Source: Helicobacter kayseriensis
GTDB lineage: Bacteria > Campylobacterota > Campylobacteria > Campylobacterales > Helicobacteraceae
Assembly (NCBI RefSeq): GCF_021300655.1
Contig: NZ_JAJTNB010000010.1
Location: 1 to 51,543, forward strand
Direction: 5' to 3'
DNA length: 51,543 nucleotides
Shown here: positions 26,029 to 35,724 of the stretch, piece by piece
Numbering within the stretch: the stretch's first letter is position 1
Layout: each line of letters opens with the position of its first letter
Notes under the pieces: generated by a model
Database searches by the model: none
The model's input: the letters and a program-made list of their open reading frames with translations, nothing else
What the model was told of the DNA's origin: nothing
Position numbers and translations under genes: made by a program

Positions 26029-26175
26029 ATGGCAGTTCCAAAGAGAAGAGTGAGCAAAACGCGAGCAGCAAAAAGAAGAACTCATTACAAAATTAGTTTA
26101 GCTACACCTGTAAAAGATAAAGATGGGAATTGGAAACTTCCTCACACAATTAATAAATTTTCAGGCAAATATTAA
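26029..26175 (+). CDS. rpmF: 50S ribosomal protein L32
   Basis: The 48-residue protein begins [20 protein letters not shown] and ends TINKFSGKY, unmistakably L32. It has no zinc-binding cysteines, so it is the C-minus form. AAGGAG lies upstream. It is too short for common ORF cut-offs and lies in the conserved order rpmF-plsX-fabH. Confidence 0.97.
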   Translation: MAVPKRRVSKTRAAKRRTHYKISLATPVKDKDGNWKLPHTINKFSGKY

Positions 26176-26180
26176 CAACG

Positions 26181-27161
26181 ATGAAAATCGTTATTGATGC
26201 TATGGGGGGTGATTATGGAGTAAATCCCATCATTCAAGGGACACTTCAAGCTCTTCAAAAACAAGATTTTTTTGCTTTAGTTGTTGGAGATCAGGATCAG
26301 ATTACCCCTCTCATCCCCTCCAAATTCAAATCCAGAATCCAAATCATTCATTCCAAAGATTACATCAGAATGGAAGAACAAGCCTCAAGTGCAATAAAAA
26401 GACAAGATAGCTCAATCTTTATGGGAATAGAAATTTTGCGTCAAGACAATGCTGATGCTATTGTTTCAGCTGGACACAGTGGAGCTACAATGAGTCTTGC
26501 AACACTTAGACTTGGTCGGATATCAGGAGTTTCTCGCCCAGCTATCTGCACAACAATGCCTACAAGCAAAAATACATATAGCCTAATCTTGGATGCTGGA
26601 GCCAATACAGATTGCAAACCTGAATATTTATTGGATTTTGCATTGATGGGATATGAGTATTGCAAAAATGTAATGAATGTTGCCCATCCCAAAATTGGAC
26701 TTCTTTCAAATGGGGAAGAAGAAACAAAGGGAAATGACCTGACAAAAGAAACTTTCGCGCTTCTAAAGAAGTACCCTTTCTTTATTGGCAATGTTGAGGG
26801 AAAAAATATTTTTGATGGCAGTGTAGATGTAGTTGTATGCGATGGCTTTAGTGGAAACCTCGTTCTTAAAGCAAGCGAGGGAGTGGCACAAACAATCACT
26901 AAGATTCTCAAACAGGAAATCCAAAAAACTCTTTGGACAAAAATAGGCGCTCTTCTAATGAGAAAATCTTTCCAAACACTTAAGAGTAGAATTGATCATT
27001 CTGAATATGGTGGAGCCCCCTTATTAGGTGTCAATAAGCCCGTAATCATTAGTCATGGTAGTAGCAATGCGCGAGCAATAGAGTGCGCAATCTATCAGGC
27101 AATTCACGCCATCAATGGAGATATTTGTACAAAAATCCAACAAGCGCTCAAAAAGGATTAG
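26181..27161 (+). CDS. plsX: Phosphate acyltransferase PlsX
   Basis: PlsX converts acyl-ACP to acyl-phosphate for phospholipid synthesis. The 326 residues open with [20 protein letters not shown], and contain [55 protein letters not shown] and [20 protein letters not shown]. It lies 5 bp after rpmF and 3 bp before fabH. Confidence 0.97.
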   Translation: MKIVIDAMGGDYGVNPIIQGTLQALQKQDFFALVVGDQDQITPLIPSKFKSRIQIIHSKDYIRMEEQASSAIKRQDSSIFMGIEILRQDNADAIVSAGHSGATMSLATLRLGRISGVSRPAICTTMPTSKNTYSLILDAGANTDCKPEYLLDFALMGYEYCKNVMNVAHPKIGLLSNGEEETKGNDLTKETFALLKKYPFFIGNVEGKNIFDGSVDVVVCDGFSGNLVLKASEGVAQTITKILKQEIQKTLWTKIGALLMRKSFQTLKSRIDHSEYGGAPLLGVNKPVIISHGSSNARAIECAIYQAIHAINGDICTKIQQALKKD

Positions 27162-27164
27162 TTT

Positions 27165-28160
27165 ATGATTTATGCTTCAATGCGCTCCATTGCTTCCTAT
27201 ATTCCTAAGCAATGCATCACAAACTTTGATTTAGAAAAAATAGTCGATACAAGCAATGAGTGGATTACCAAACGCACAGGAATCAAAACACGCTACTTTG
27301 CTGACAAAACTCAAGCCACAAGTGATTTGGCCACCTATGCCGGAGAACTAGCTATCCAAAGAGCAGGACTTCGACCAAGTGATATTGATTTGGTAATTGT
27401 TGCGACTTTGAGTCCTGACTTTCTTGGGATGCCCTCAACTGCTTGTATCGCTTCGCACAATTTAGGCATTCACAATAAGCCTGCATTTGACATCACGACA
27501 GCTTGCACGGGATTTATTTATCTTCTTTCTTTAGCAAAAGCATATATCCAAGCAGGAATGTATGAAAATATACTGATTATTGGTGCAGAAAAAATCAGTT
27601 CATTGCTAGATTTCAATGATCGTAGCACCTGCGTTCTTTTTGGAGATGGTGCTGGCGCATCAGTGATTAGCGCCACTTCCGACCAAAATGAGGCTATTGT
27701 AGATGTTCATATTAGCGCAAATGGACAATATAGTGATTTTCTTGTTACTCCAGGTTGTGGGAGTCGAAATCCTGCAAATCAACATGTTATCGATTCTAAT
27801 CTTCAATTTATCCAAATGAAAGGCAATGAAACCTTCAAACTTGCTGTTAAAACTCTTGCCAATGATGTGGATTACATTCTCAAAGCAAACTCTATGCAGC
27901 CTGAAGATATTAAATTTTTTATTCCCCATCAAGCCAATCTACGAATTATTTCAGCTGTTGGAGAAATGCTTGATTTTCATCAAGATCAGATTGTTGTTAC
28001 AGTTGATCAATTTGGCAACACTTCAGCAGCTTCAATTCCTATGGCGATCAACTCTGTTTATGAAGCACAGAAACTTCAAAAAGGGGATTTACTTCTGCTA
28101 GATGCATTTGGTGGAGGATTGACATGGGGATCTGCACTTTTAAGATTTGGGGGTTTATAA
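27165..28160 (+). CDS. fabH: 3-oxoacyl-[acyl-carrier-protein] synthase III
   Basis: FabH starts fatty acid synthesis by condensing acetyl-CoA with malonyl-ACP. The triad is visible: Cys114 in [16 protein letters not shown], His in [11 protein letters not shown] and Asn in [12 protein letters not shown]. It has WITKRTGI and [11 protein letters not shown]. Length is 331. The gene converges on selU 29 bp away. Confidence 0.97.
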   Translation: MIYASMRSIASYIPKQCITNFDLEKIVDTSNEWITKRTGIKTRYFADKTQATSDLATYAGELAIQRAGLRPSDIDLVIVATLSPDFLGMPSTACIASHNLGIHNKPAFDITTACTGFIYLLSLAKAYIQAGMYENILIIGAEKISSLLDFNDRSTCVLFGDGAGASVISATSDQNEAIVDVHISANGQYSDFLVTPGCGSRNPANQHVIDSNLQFIQMKGNETFKLAVKTLANDVDYILKANSMQPEDIKFFIPHQANLRIISAVGEMLDFHQDQIVVTVDQFGNTSAASIPMAINSVYEAQKLQKGDLLLLDAFGGGLTWGSALLRFGGL

Positions 28161-28189
28161 GATCAGCTTCTCTTTTTGAAATCTCTATT

Positions 28190-29155
28190 TTATATACTCA
28201 TCTCTTCTTTCAGCAAACAAAGTTCTTGATACGCCAAATCAAGATTTTCAGCATTGATCACAATATCACATTGATTTTTTCGATAGACACGATCATAATA
28301 TTTTTCAAGCAAAATAAAAGCGATCCGCTCTTTATCTCCATGATCCCACGAAGAAAGCACATCATTATAAAATTGTCTTTGAAGATAGGGCTTAATTTTT
28401 TGCATGCACCCTATAAAATTCTCATAAGAAATATGAGCATACATTTTAACAATGCGTTTTACCCTCTCTTCAATGCAAGTTTGTATCAAGATTTTTTTAC
28501 CACAATGGATAGCATCAAACACTGAATTAGGTATAACAATATCCCCAATCTTTTTAGACTCTCCCTCAACAAGAACAATGCCCATTTTGGATCGCAACTC
28601 ATATTCAAGCAAATTCTCAAACATCGCACGACTAGGTTGCCCTGTAAAATTATTTGCCTGGTGACCAAAGCTTGATCCATAATGTCCACTCATCCTTTCA
28701 AGATCAATACTCCATGCGTGGGCCATCTTGATCAAATCGCTTTTTCCGCTTCCTGTCATACCATATAAAGTAAAAAATGTCTGACTTGGAAAAATAGACA
28801 GATTTTTCAAAACCTCTTGGCGATATCGCTTATATCCTCCCTCTAATCGCTCACAATCAAAGCCAATTTCACGTAAAATACTCCACAAGCTCTTGCTTCT
28901 TTGACCCCCCCTTGCACAATATAAAATTAATTTATGACTTGGATGAAATACACTAGTTTGCTCCAAAAAGGCTGCAATATTTTTACAGATATAAGCACTC
29001 CCGCGCATCTTTGCCTCAAACGAGTTATAACGATAAATTGTCCCAATTTCCTCATATTCTTGATCACTCAATACAGGAAAATTCAATGCTTGGGGGATAT
29101 GAGCCTGCCTATATTCTCTTGGGCTACGCACATCTAAAATTTTAATCTCTCGCAA
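28190..29155 (-). CDS. mnmH: tRNA 2-selenouridine synthase
   Basis: MnmH (SelU/YbbB) converts 2-thiouridine at the wobble position of some tRNAs through a geranylated intermediate to 2-selenouridine. It fuses a rhodanese domain (1-110, LDVRSPREYRQAHIPQALNF, catalytic Cys80 in LYCARGGQRSKS) to a P-loop domain (Walker A GMTGSGKS at 132-139). The 321 residues fit the family. Use of selenium needs SelD, not seen in this window. It directly follows the membrane protein gene. Confidence 0.92.
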   Translation of the reverse strand: MREIKILDVRSPREYRQAHIPQALNFPVLSDQEYEEIGTIYRYNSFEAKMRGSAYICKNIAAFLEQTSVFHPSHKLILYCARGGQRSKSLWSILREIGFDCERLEGGYKRYRQEVLKNLSIFPSQTFFTLYGMTGSGKSDLIKMAHAWSIDLERMSGHYGSSFGHQANNFTGQPSRAMFENLLEYELRSKMGIVLVEGESKKIGDIVIPNSVFDAIHCGKKILIQTCIEERVKRIVKMYAHISYENFIGCMQKIKPYLQRQFYNDVLSSWDHGDKERIAFILLEKYYDRVYRKNQCDIVINAENLDLAYQELCLLKEEMSI

Positions 29156-29713
29156 TCAATGCTTCCTCTTTTGTAAAAATCCTTCTGCAATCAACCAAAT
29201 CAATGCATACAGCCAAACACTCACATCAATCAAATAAAGAAAAACATTTTCTTTCAGACCAAATGCAAATACAACCAAACACAATAAATACAAGATTCCT
29301 AAAAATAAATCTATCGATAAGGCAAACAATAAAATCCCCAAAACCACAGCAATTTGCACATCAAAATTTAATGCAAACAAATCAAATCCCCACAAAAGAT
29401 TTAAATTTCCTGCAAAAACAACAAATCCAAAAACAACAATAAAAACTTTAGAGCGCACAGGCAGTATTTCCTCACGAGGAGCGTAAAAAATCAAAAAACA
29501 TGCACTTAAACTCAAAAAAAACAAAAACAAACTTGGTTGCCCCAAACAACTATCTACCCAATCCACTAAACTCAAGCCATAAACCATAGGAAGATTAATC
29601 ACTACAGCACCAAATATAAAAAACAAGATTTTGCTTTGCAAACTATAAAAACGCAAGAAGAAAATGCAAGAACTGCAGATTGCAAGAGTATAAACAAAAG
29701 ACCAAAAATTCAT
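29156..29713 (-). CDS. Hypothetical polytopic membrane protein paired with a BNR protein
   Basis: The 185 residues are mostly hydrophobic, with about six membrane segments (for example FVYTLAICSSCIFFLRF, LFLFFLSLSACFLIFY and VFIVVFGFVVFAGNLNLLW) and a basic C-terminus QKRKH. No transport or enzymatic motif is visible. Its ATG overlaps the stop of the upstream BNR gene (ATGA), so they are translationally coupled and probably act together at the inner membrane. It is flush with mnmH. Confidence 0.7.
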   Translation of the reverse strand: MNFWSFVYTLAICSSCIFFLRFYSLQSKILFFIFGAVVINLPMVYGLSLVDWVDSCLGQPSLFLFFLSLSACFLIFYAPREEILPVRSKVFIVVFGFVVFAGNLNLLWGFDLFALNFDVQIAVVLGILLFALSIDLFLGILYLLCLVVFAFGLKENVFLYLIDVSVWLYALIWLIAEGFLQKRKH

Positions 29714-30858
29714 TTCTTTCCTTCCTTCATTTGCTCAAAAATCCATTTTTGATTGAGCCGTATGTGTGATATAGCGGTGCGATTATTGGTATAAACAATA
29801 TCAACCATATCACCACTTACAAACACATTAGGATAAGACACTTCAACACTTTTTATCCCCTCTCTCTTTCCTTGAGCGACATCCAAAATTGTCACCTTTT
29901 CCCAACGCCCCTCATCTAGATAAGATAAGACAAGCGTGCCACGCGATTCGTGCTCTGATTTTTCACGCGTATTATGGAGCAAAAAAATCTTCTGACCCAA
30001 TTTAAAAAGAGCAATAGAATTTGATTCATTTAACACATTGCTTGTTATAGGTTTATCCCACTTCATTCCCCCATCTTCACAGTTTTGCATATACATCTCT
30101 TTCTCTCTATAATTTCTCAATACAGCTAAGCATCTCTTAGAATCTAAGGCTACAATTGAGGGTTGAAGTTGACCATTGTGAGCGGTTATTTTTTGCGAAT
30201 AAAGCATTTTTCCATTTTGATCAAACCTTACTATGAGTGGATATTTATCAGCAAGTTCATGATAGATAGGAAGATAAAATCCCCCATCTTCCAAACCAAC
30301 TGGACTTGATCGAACCAAATGACTAATATTCATCAATGGCCCCAATCTCAAAACTCCTTGATATGCAAAAGATTTCGCCTCATCTTTAGAGATATAGTGA
30401 TAAATTTTGCTTGTAGCCCATCCTCCAAAACTAACTCCCACCACAAACAAATGCAGATCTCCATTGGCAGATTGATAGATAACAGGATTGCCTAATTTCT
30501 TAATAAATTGATGGGAATCTTTTATGAGACGCTTGCGATCAAGATAGCTTTTGGGCTCCTCCCAAATATTGCTTGAAATATTATAAATGCTTCCATAAAT
30601 TTCAACATCTGGCCTACCCTCCCCGCTACCAGCAAACCACAGAGCAATCAATTTTCCACTAGACAAGCGAGCAATACTGGCAGAATGCACAGAGGGAGCT
30701 TGTTTGATAATGGGAAGATTATTTTTGATAAAAACAGGAACTTCTGATGGGCGCACATCTAGGTCTTGGACAAAAAATGGAGGATTGTAACTCTTGTGAG
30801 AAATAAAAATAAAAAAAGTCAGCGCACACGCAATCACATAAAAGATAAGTCGACTCAT
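29710..30858 (-). CDS. Membrane-anchored BNR/sialidase-fold protein
   Basis: The protein (382 residues from ATG 30858) has an N-terminal transmembrane or signal-anchor segment (IFYVIACALTFFIFIS) and an exported domain resembling the BNR_2 (Pfam PF13088) sialidase-like propeller. Matches include SVHSASIARLSSGKLIALWF, GRPDVEIYGS, LGNPVIYQSANGDLHLFVVG, QPSIVALDSKRCLAVLRN, an Asp-box-like CEDGGMKWDKPI, and EVSYPNVFVSGDMVDIVYT. True sialidase activity is not shown: only some residues of the usual arginine triad are obvious. An in-frame start at 30906 lacks a ribosome site. It is coupled to the membrane protein gene downstream. Confidence 0.78.
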   Translation of the reverse strand: MSRLIFYVIACALTFFIFISHKSYNPPFFVQDLDVRPSEVPVFIKNNLPIIKQAPSVHSASIARLSSGKLIALWFAGSGEGRPDVEIYGSIYNISSNIWEEPKSYLDRKRLIKDSHQFIKKLGNPVIYQSANGDLHLFVVGVSFGGWATSKIYHYISKDEAKSFAYQGVLRLGPLMNISHLVRSSPVGLEDGGFYLPIYHELADKYPLIVRFDQNGKMLYSQKITAHNGQLQPSIVALDSKRCLAVLRNYREKEMYMQNCEDGGMKWDKPITSNVLNESNSIALFKLGQKIFLLHNTREKSEHESRGTLVLSYLDEGRWEKVTILDVAQGKREGIKSVEVSYPNVFVSGDMVDIVYTNNRTAISHIRLNQKWIFEQMKEGKK

Positions 30859-30909
30859 AGCAAACCTTAAAAACCCAATTATTTTATATTCAAAGATTGT
30901 AATCAAAAA

Positions 30910-30944
30910 AGCTTAGTTTATTGATCGTGTTTTTAGCTAAAGCT
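30910..30944 (-). terminator. Probable terminator of uvrB
   Basis: On the minus strand AGCTTTAG and CTAAGCT can pair (one bulged base) around a 20-nt loop and are followed by a T6 run (30905-30910). A second small dyad, TTAGC-TTTA-GCTAA, overlaps. It lies 37 bp after the uvrB stop and before the BNR gene. Confidence 0.4.
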
Positions 30945-30980
30945 AAGAAAAATATATTCTTTTTATCTTTCTTAACTTTC

Positions 30981-32951
30981 TCACAAATTGCGAATTCTTG
31001 CAATCTCATCTCTCAACCTTGCAGCCTCTTCAAATTCTAGTTTTTTGCTTGCCTCAAGCATTTTAGCCTTTAGTTCTTTGATCATCGATTCTCTTTCAGC
31101 CTTTGGAATCTTGGATTTCTTGGCATAAACATTGGCACTACTTTCAAGTTTGAGCTCTTCCTCCACCTCTCGCTTAACGCTCCTTGGCGTGATTCCATTA
31201 GCAAGATTAAACTCCATCTGTTTTTGACGTCGATAATCTGTTACTTGACATGCCTTTTTGATCGATTCTGTCATCTTTTGCGCATAGAGAATGACTTTTC
31301 CATTGAGATTTCTTGCTGCACGCCCCATTGTCTGGATAAGACTTGTCTCACTTCTTAAAAATCCTTCTTTGTCTGCATCCATAATAGCTACCAAGCTCAC
31401 TTCTGGCAAATCAAGCCCCTCCCTTAAGAGATTGATTCCAATTAAAACATCAAATTCACCTAGACGCAAAGAGCGTATCAAGTGATTTCTTTCGATTGCA
31501 TCAATTTCGCTATGCATATATGCCACTCTAATGCCGCAATCTATATAGTATTTGCTCAACTCTTCTGCCATTTTTTTGGTTAAAACCGTAATAAGCACCC
31601 TTTCTCCCCTTGCAATCACTGCTTTCATTTCTTCTAAAAAGTCAAGAACCTGATTTTGACTCTCTCTAATTTCATAAAGAGGATCAAGCAATCCTGTTGG
31701 ACGAATGATTTGTTCTGCGACACACTCTCCACTCAATTCAAGCTCCTTGTGAGCAGGGGTTGCTGAAACAAACAAAAAATGAGGTGGCTTAATAATAAAT
31801 TCATCAAATTTAAGCGGACGATTATCCAAGGCACTAGGAAGACGGAATCCATATTCCACCAAAACCTCCTTTCGACTTCGATCTCCTGCATACATTCCTC
31901 CAAACTGAGGAAGACTAACATGTGATTCATCCACAATCACCAAATAAGGTTTTTGCTTTTGCTCAAAATAATCAAGCAGAGAATAAGGTGTCTCTCCTTC
32001 TTGTTTTCCTGTCAAATGACGTGCATAGTTTTCAATCCCCTTACAGATTCCACTTTGAGCAATCATCTCTAAATCAAATTCTGTACGACTTTTTAAACGC
32101 GAGTGCTCGATCATCTTCCCCTGCGTCTCAAATTCTCTCAAGCGCCCATCTAGTTCTTCTTCAATATTTTTAATTGCCAAAGAAAGCCGATTGGCACCCA
32201 CGATAAACTGATTGGCTGCATATAAAACATAAGAGGGGAGCTTTTTAACCAAAACATTGCTTAGTGCCTCCATCACACAGATTTGTTCAATCTCATCTCC
32301 AAAAAATTCAATCCTTATATACTCACTCTCATTGTATGCAGGGAAAATATCAATCACCTCGCCATTAACTCTAAAGTTTGCCCTCTCAAATACAGAATCA
32401 TTGCGACTATAGCCCATCTCAATCAACTTATGCAAAAGCTGTTTTTGCCCATAACTCCTACCAACTTCTAGCTTTTCAATCATTTCCAAATACTCACTAG
32501 GATTACCAAGCCCATAATTTGCAGAAACCGAAGCAACAACAATCACATCATCATATGCAAGGAGAGAGGTTGTTGCAGAAAGTCTCAAACGCTCCAAGTC
32601 TTCATTGATTGAGCTATCCTTTTCGATAAATAAATCTCGTCTTGGAATATACGCTTCAGGCTGATAATAATCAAAGTGAGAAATAAAATATTCCACATGA
32701 TTGTGCGGAAAAAAACCCTTAAACTCACTATAAAGCTGTGCTGCAAGGGTTTTATTATGCGTCATAATAAGTGTTGGCATATTTAATCTAGCAATAACAT
32801 TGGCCATCGTATAAGTTTTTCCGCTCCCTGTAACCCCAACTAGCGTCTGATAACGATTGCCCTGCAAAATAGATGAGCAAAGCTTTTCAATAGCTTGCGG
32901 TTGATCTCCAGATGGAGAATATTGAGAGACTAATTCAAAAGTTTTTTTCAT
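30981..32951 (-). CDS. uvrB: UvrABC excision nuclease subunit B
   Basis: UvrB verifies DNA damage and loads UvrC. The 656 residues include Walker [17 protein letters not shown], the beta-hairpin region [20 protein letters not shown], the DESHVSLPQ box, [32 protein letters not shown] and a C-terminal UVR motif ([13 protein letters not shown]). ATG 32951 is used since GAAGG lies 10 bp upstream and the protein then begins [21 protein letters not shown] -10-like TAGAAT is at 32983-32988. Confidence 0.97.
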   Translation of the reverse strand: MKKTFELVSQYSPSGDQPQAIEKLCSSILQGNRYQTLVGVTGSGKTYTMANVIARLNMPTLIMTHNKTLAAQLYSEFKGFFPHNHVEYFISHFDYYQPEAYIPRRDLFIEKDSSINEDLERLRLSATTSLLAYDDVIVVASVSANYGLGNPSEYLEMIEKLEVGRSYGQKQLLHKLIEMGYSRNDSVFERANFRVNGEVIDIFPAYNESEYIRIEFFGDEIEQICVMEALSNVLVKKLPSYVLYAANQFIVGANRLSLAIKNIEEELDGRLREFETQGKMIEHSRLKSRTEFDLEMIAQSGICKGIENYARHLTGKQEGETPYSLLDYFEQKQKPYLVIVDESHVSLPQFGGMYAGDRSRKEVLVEYGFRLPSALDNRPLKFDEFIIKPPHFLFVSATPAHKELELSGECVAEQIIRPTGLLDPLYEIRESQNQVLDFLEEMKAVIARGERVLITVLTKKMAEELSKYYIDCGIRVAYMHSEIDAIERNHLIRSLRLGEFDVLIGINLLREGLDLPEVSLVAIMDADKEGFLRSETSLIQTMGRAARNLNGKVILYAQKMTESIKKACQVTDYRRQKQMEFNLANGITPRSVKREVEEELKLESSANVYAKKSKIPKAERESMIKELKAKMLEASKKLEFEEAARLRDEIARIRNL

Positions 32952-32982
32952 TACCAACGCCTTCAAAATTTAAAGTTTCAAA

Positions 32983-32988
32983 ATTCTA
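32983..32988 (-). promoter_or_regulatory. -10 element for uvrB
   Basis: The minus strand reads TAGAAT about 32 bp upstream of the chosen start. No SOS-type operator is evident in this short intergenic region, in line with the absence of LexA in helicobacters. Confidence 0.35.
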
Positions 32989-33009
32989 CAAGATAATTTT
33001 TGTATGTGG

Positions 33010-33015
33010 TAAAAT
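33010..33015 (+). promoter_or_regulatory. Extended -10 element for the coiled-coil/priA operon
   Basis: TGGTAAAAT, a TGn-extended -10, lies about 41 bp upstream of the ATG at 33056. AAGGA sits just before the start codon. It would drive the two small genes and priA. Confidence 0.5.
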
Positions 33016-33055
33016 CCATTCCTAAAGTAGGCCATTACTCATAAGGATTCAAAGA

Positions 33056-33283
33056 ATGTCAGCATTAGGAAAATTAATCGAAAAAATTGATGAACTTTGT
33101 CAGAAGATTGATTCTCAAAGAGAAGAAATCAAGCTTCTAAAAGACAAAAACCAAGAACTTGAACTTTCTATTTTGCAAAAAGAGCAAGAAATCTCTGAAA
33201 TGTTGGCAAATCAGTCTAGTGGAGAGCAAAAACTCGAAGCTCTTTTCAGCAGAATGGAGCGAGCACTTAATGACAACCAATAA
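33056..33283 (+). CDS. Small coiled-coil protein upstream of priA
   Basis: The 75 residues are almost one heptad-patterned coiled coil (LGKLIEKIDELCQKIDSQRE; LELSILQKEQEISEMLANQ). No other domain is visible. ZapB-like division factors look similar, but I cannot show homology. The gene overlaps the next by 14 bp. H. pylori appears to have small uncharacterised genes at this site too. Confidence 0.7.
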   Translation: MSALGKLIEKIDELCQKIDSQREEIKLLKDKNQELELSILQKEQEISEMLANQSSGEQKLEALFSRMERALNDNQ

Positions 33284-33545
33284 GCTTCAAGCAACAATTA
33301 AATCCAAAGATGGGGTAAGAGTTTTTAATCTTACACTGAATTCTATGTCCCAAATCACTCAGGATACACTAAAGGGGTTTTTTACAAAAAAAGACTATGT
33401 AAGTCTTGAAGAATTGCTTTCATTTTGTATTTCTCAAACAGAAAAAGCAAGTCAGCTCCAAGGACAAAATAAAAATCTCAAAGAAGAATCCCAAAAGCTC
33501 CAACAAGAGATAGAAAAACTCTGCTCCAAGCTTGAAAATCTTTGA
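33270..33545 (+). CDS. Second small protein upstream of priA
   Basis: The 91 residues from ATG 33270 begin with a beta-rich part (KLQATIKSKDGVRVFNLTLN) and end in a coiled coil (ASQLQGQNKNLKEESQKLQQ to the C-terminus). An earlier in-frame ATG at 33159 lies inside the upstream gene and gives no sensible sequence. The stop overlaps the TTG start of priA. Possibly it works as a pair with the preceding coiled-coil protein; no known function. Confidence 0.65.
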   Translation: MTTNKLQATIKSKDGVRVFNLTLNSMSQITQDTLKGFFTKKDYVSLEELLSFCISQTEKASQLQGQNKNLKEESQKLQQEIEKLCSKLENL

Positions 33546-35377
33546 AATATTATCTTATCGCTCCCCTTAGTCACTCTCCTCTTTTAGTCTATTCATCACA
33601 AATGTCTCTTCAAAAAGGAGAGATTGTCCATATCAAACTCAAAAATCACGATCAAAAAGGTGTGGTATGGGAAGAGTGCGAAAAGCCAAATTTTTCATGC
33701 AAAGAAGCACAATCTCTCAATCTTTTTCTTCTTCCCCATCAGATTTTGTTAGCGCATTTTATTGCCCAATATTACTGCACATCTTTGGGAAAATCCCTCA
33801 ACCTCTTTGTTCCAACTCCCTCACCTATAGCTCCACATCCTCAAGCCCTATCTTTTTCAAATCCACTGACACTCTCTTCTCATCAAAAGCAAGCATTAAA
33901 CTTTCTCTCCAAACATCCCCTATCTCTATTGTTTGGAGAAACAGGGAGCGGAAAAAGTGAAGTTTATATCCAACTGATTATTCAAACTCTCCAGAACAAA
34001 CAATCTGCCTTGCTTTTGATGCCCGAAATCTCTCTTACCCCTCAAATGCAACAACGCCTTGAGCGTGTTTTTGGATCTTGTGTTGGAATCTGGCATTCCA
34101 AAATGAGTCAAAAAAAGAAACAAGAAATACTTGCCAAAATAGAATCTCAAGAAGTGCGTCTTATTTTGGGAGCAAGAAGCGCCCTATTTCTCCCTATTCC
34201 CCATCTAGGAATTATCATTGTGGATGAAGAACACGATGATGCTTACAAGGCACAAAGCTCTCCACGATACAATGCAAGAGATTTGGCAATCTACTTAGGA
34301 AAAAAACAAAATATCCGTATCTTGCTTGGATCTGCAACACCAAGTGCTACTTCTTATTTTCTTACCCTCCCTCTGCAATCAATCTTTAAGCTCAAAAAAC
34401 ATTTCCCCTCTCATAATCACCTCATCTTTCTCAAACAAAAAACAGAGCTTTCTGCAACAATCTTAGAACACATTCACACAACTCTACTTCAAAAAAAACA
34501 AGTGATTATTTTCCTTCCTACGCGCGCAAACTTTAAATACCTTCTTTGTCTCTCGTGTGGAGAAGGAGTTAAATGCCCATTTTGTAGTATTTCAATGAGT
34601 TTGCATCGTAATAAAAATATGATGCTTTGTCATTATTGTGGATTTTCTCAGCAGATTCCTTCTGTATGCCCAAATTGCCAATCTCCCCATTTTCAATCTC
34701 ATCGCATTGGGACAGTCCAAGTTGCAGAAGAATTGCAGGATCACTTTCCTCACTCTAAATTAGCCATCTTTGATCGCGATCATATTCAAACACAAGCTAA
34801 GCTAGAAAAAATTTTGCAAGACTTCGCACAAGAAAAAATCGATATTCTTGTTGGGACACAAATGCTAAGCAAAGGCCATGATTACCACAACATTGGTTTG
34901 GCTATCATCTTGGGGATTGATGAAATTTTACACTTCGGAGATTTTAGATCAAGAGAAAAAGCAATGTCGCTCTTTTTTCAGATCAAAGGAAGAGTTGGAC
35001 GCAAAAATGATGGAATCACCCTTATCCAAACACTCAACCCAAGCTTTTTTGACTTTCAAGATTATGAAAAATTTTTAGAAGATGAGCTTTATTTTCGTCA
35101 AGATCTTTATCCCCCTTTTATGCGACTTGCGACCATCACTTTTTCTCACACCAATGCCCAAAAAGCCCAAAATCAAATGCTACAAACACTTGAGATTCTA
35201 AAAAACTTCCCCCATATTCAAGTTGTTGGCGGAGGAAAAGCAAGAATTGAAAAAATCAATTCAAAATACCGCTATATGATTTTATTACGATCCAATCACC
35301 CAAAACCTCTCCTTCTAGCCCTTCATTCTTTACCCAAGGAATGTGAGATCGATATAGATCCATTAAATATTGTGTAA
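33542..35377 (+). CDS. priA: Primosomal protein N' (replication restart helicase PriA)
   Basis: PriA reloads the replisome at stalled forks. The 611 residues contain Walker A LFGETGSGKSEVYIQL, DEEHDDAYK (motif II), LLGSATPSATSYF, a zinc module with eight Cys (CLSCGEGVKCPFC, CHYCGFSQQIPSVCPNC), and VGTQMLSKGHDYHN and GRVGRKNDGI. It is shorter than E. coli PriA (732) because the N-terminal DNA-binding part is reduced, as in H. pylori. The start is TTG overlapping the previous stop. Confidence 0.96.
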   Translation: MKYYLIAPLSHSPLLVYSSQMSLQKGEIVHIKLKNHDQKGVVWEECEKPNFSCKEAQSLNLFLLPHQILLAHFIAQYYCTSLGKSLNLFVPTPSPIAPHPQALSFSNPLTLSSHQKQALNFLSKHPLSLLFGETGSGKSEVYIQLIIQTLQNKQSALLLMPEISLTPQMQQRLERVFGSCVGIWHSKMSQKKKQEILAKIESQEVRLILGARSALFLPIPHLGIIIVDEEHDDAYKAQSSPRYNARDLAIYLGKKQNIRILLGSATPSATSYFLTLPLQSIFKLKKHFPSHNHLIFLKQKTELSATILEHIHTTLLQKKQVIIFLPTRANFKYLLCLSCGEGVKCPFCSISMSLHRNKNMMLCHYCGFSQQIPSVCPNCQSPHFQSHRIGTVQVAEELQDHFPHSKLAIFDRDHIQTQAKLEKILQDFAQEKIDILVGTQMLSKGHDYHNIGLAIILGIDEILHFGDFRSREKAMSLFFQIKGRVGRKNDGITLIQTLNPSFFDFQDYEKFLEDELYFRQDLYPPFMRLATITFSHTNAQKAQNQMLQTLEILKNFPHIQVVGGGKARIEKINSKYRYMILLRSNHPKPLLLALHSLPKECEIDIDPLNIV

Positions 35378-35380
35378 AAT
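35375..35380 (+). promoter_or_regulatory. -10 element for the 35404-37170 genes
   Basis: TAAAAT overlaps the priA stop and lies 24-29 bp before the ATG at 35404, with AAAGGAG in between. It would let the following genes be expressed apart from priA. Confidence 0.35.
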
Positions 35381-35403
35381 TTGCTTTTATCAAAGGAGAA
35401 AAA

Positions 35404-35724
35404 ATGCGCATTGCCCTTGAGTGCAAATCACTGCTTTTGCAAGATAGCCTACACCACTATCTTTCAGAATATTTATGCGATATCAATGATTGTGATTTCA
35501 TTATTAGCGATCATCTTCGCGTTGCAAAAAAACCTATTTATTTTCTTTCCTTTGAAAACAAAACACTTCCCTTTGTTCCAGAAACACTTCTTCAGAATCT
35601 TCAAGCCTTTCACCAAAACCTTCAGTTTCCCCAAGTTCAAGATGATGAACTCAAAAATGAAATCCAATCTCTTTTAATGGAATTTGCAGATCGCTTTTTG
35701 CAGATTCTTAAAAAGTATCGATAA
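35404..35724 (+). CDS. Small hypothetical protein upstream of rsmD
   Basis: The 106 residues show no known motif; the N-terminus is MRIALECKSLLLQDSLHHYL, and the C-terminal part is helical (NEIQSLLMEFADRFLQILKK). It has a strong AAAGGAG. Its stop overlaps the rsmD ATG by one base, and it seems to be in an operon with rsmD, fliL and acpS. From memory, H. pylori has a short conserved hypothetical at this spot. Confidence 0.7.
   Translation: MRIALECKSLLLQDSLHHYLSEYLCDINDCDFIISDHLRVAKKPIYFLSFENKTLPFVPETLLQNLQAFHQNLQFPQVQDDELKNEIQSLLMEFADRFLQILKKYR

Noticed and set aside
26441-26911. 156-codon minus-strand ORF inside plsX
   Set aside because: plsX is intact and matches its family throughout; the antisense frame looks like low-complexity shadow sequence.
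28124-28525. 133-codon plus-strand ORF after fabH
   Set aside because: It overlaps the fabH end and runs antisense to mnmH. It has no ribosome site and a biased Ile/Phe composition.
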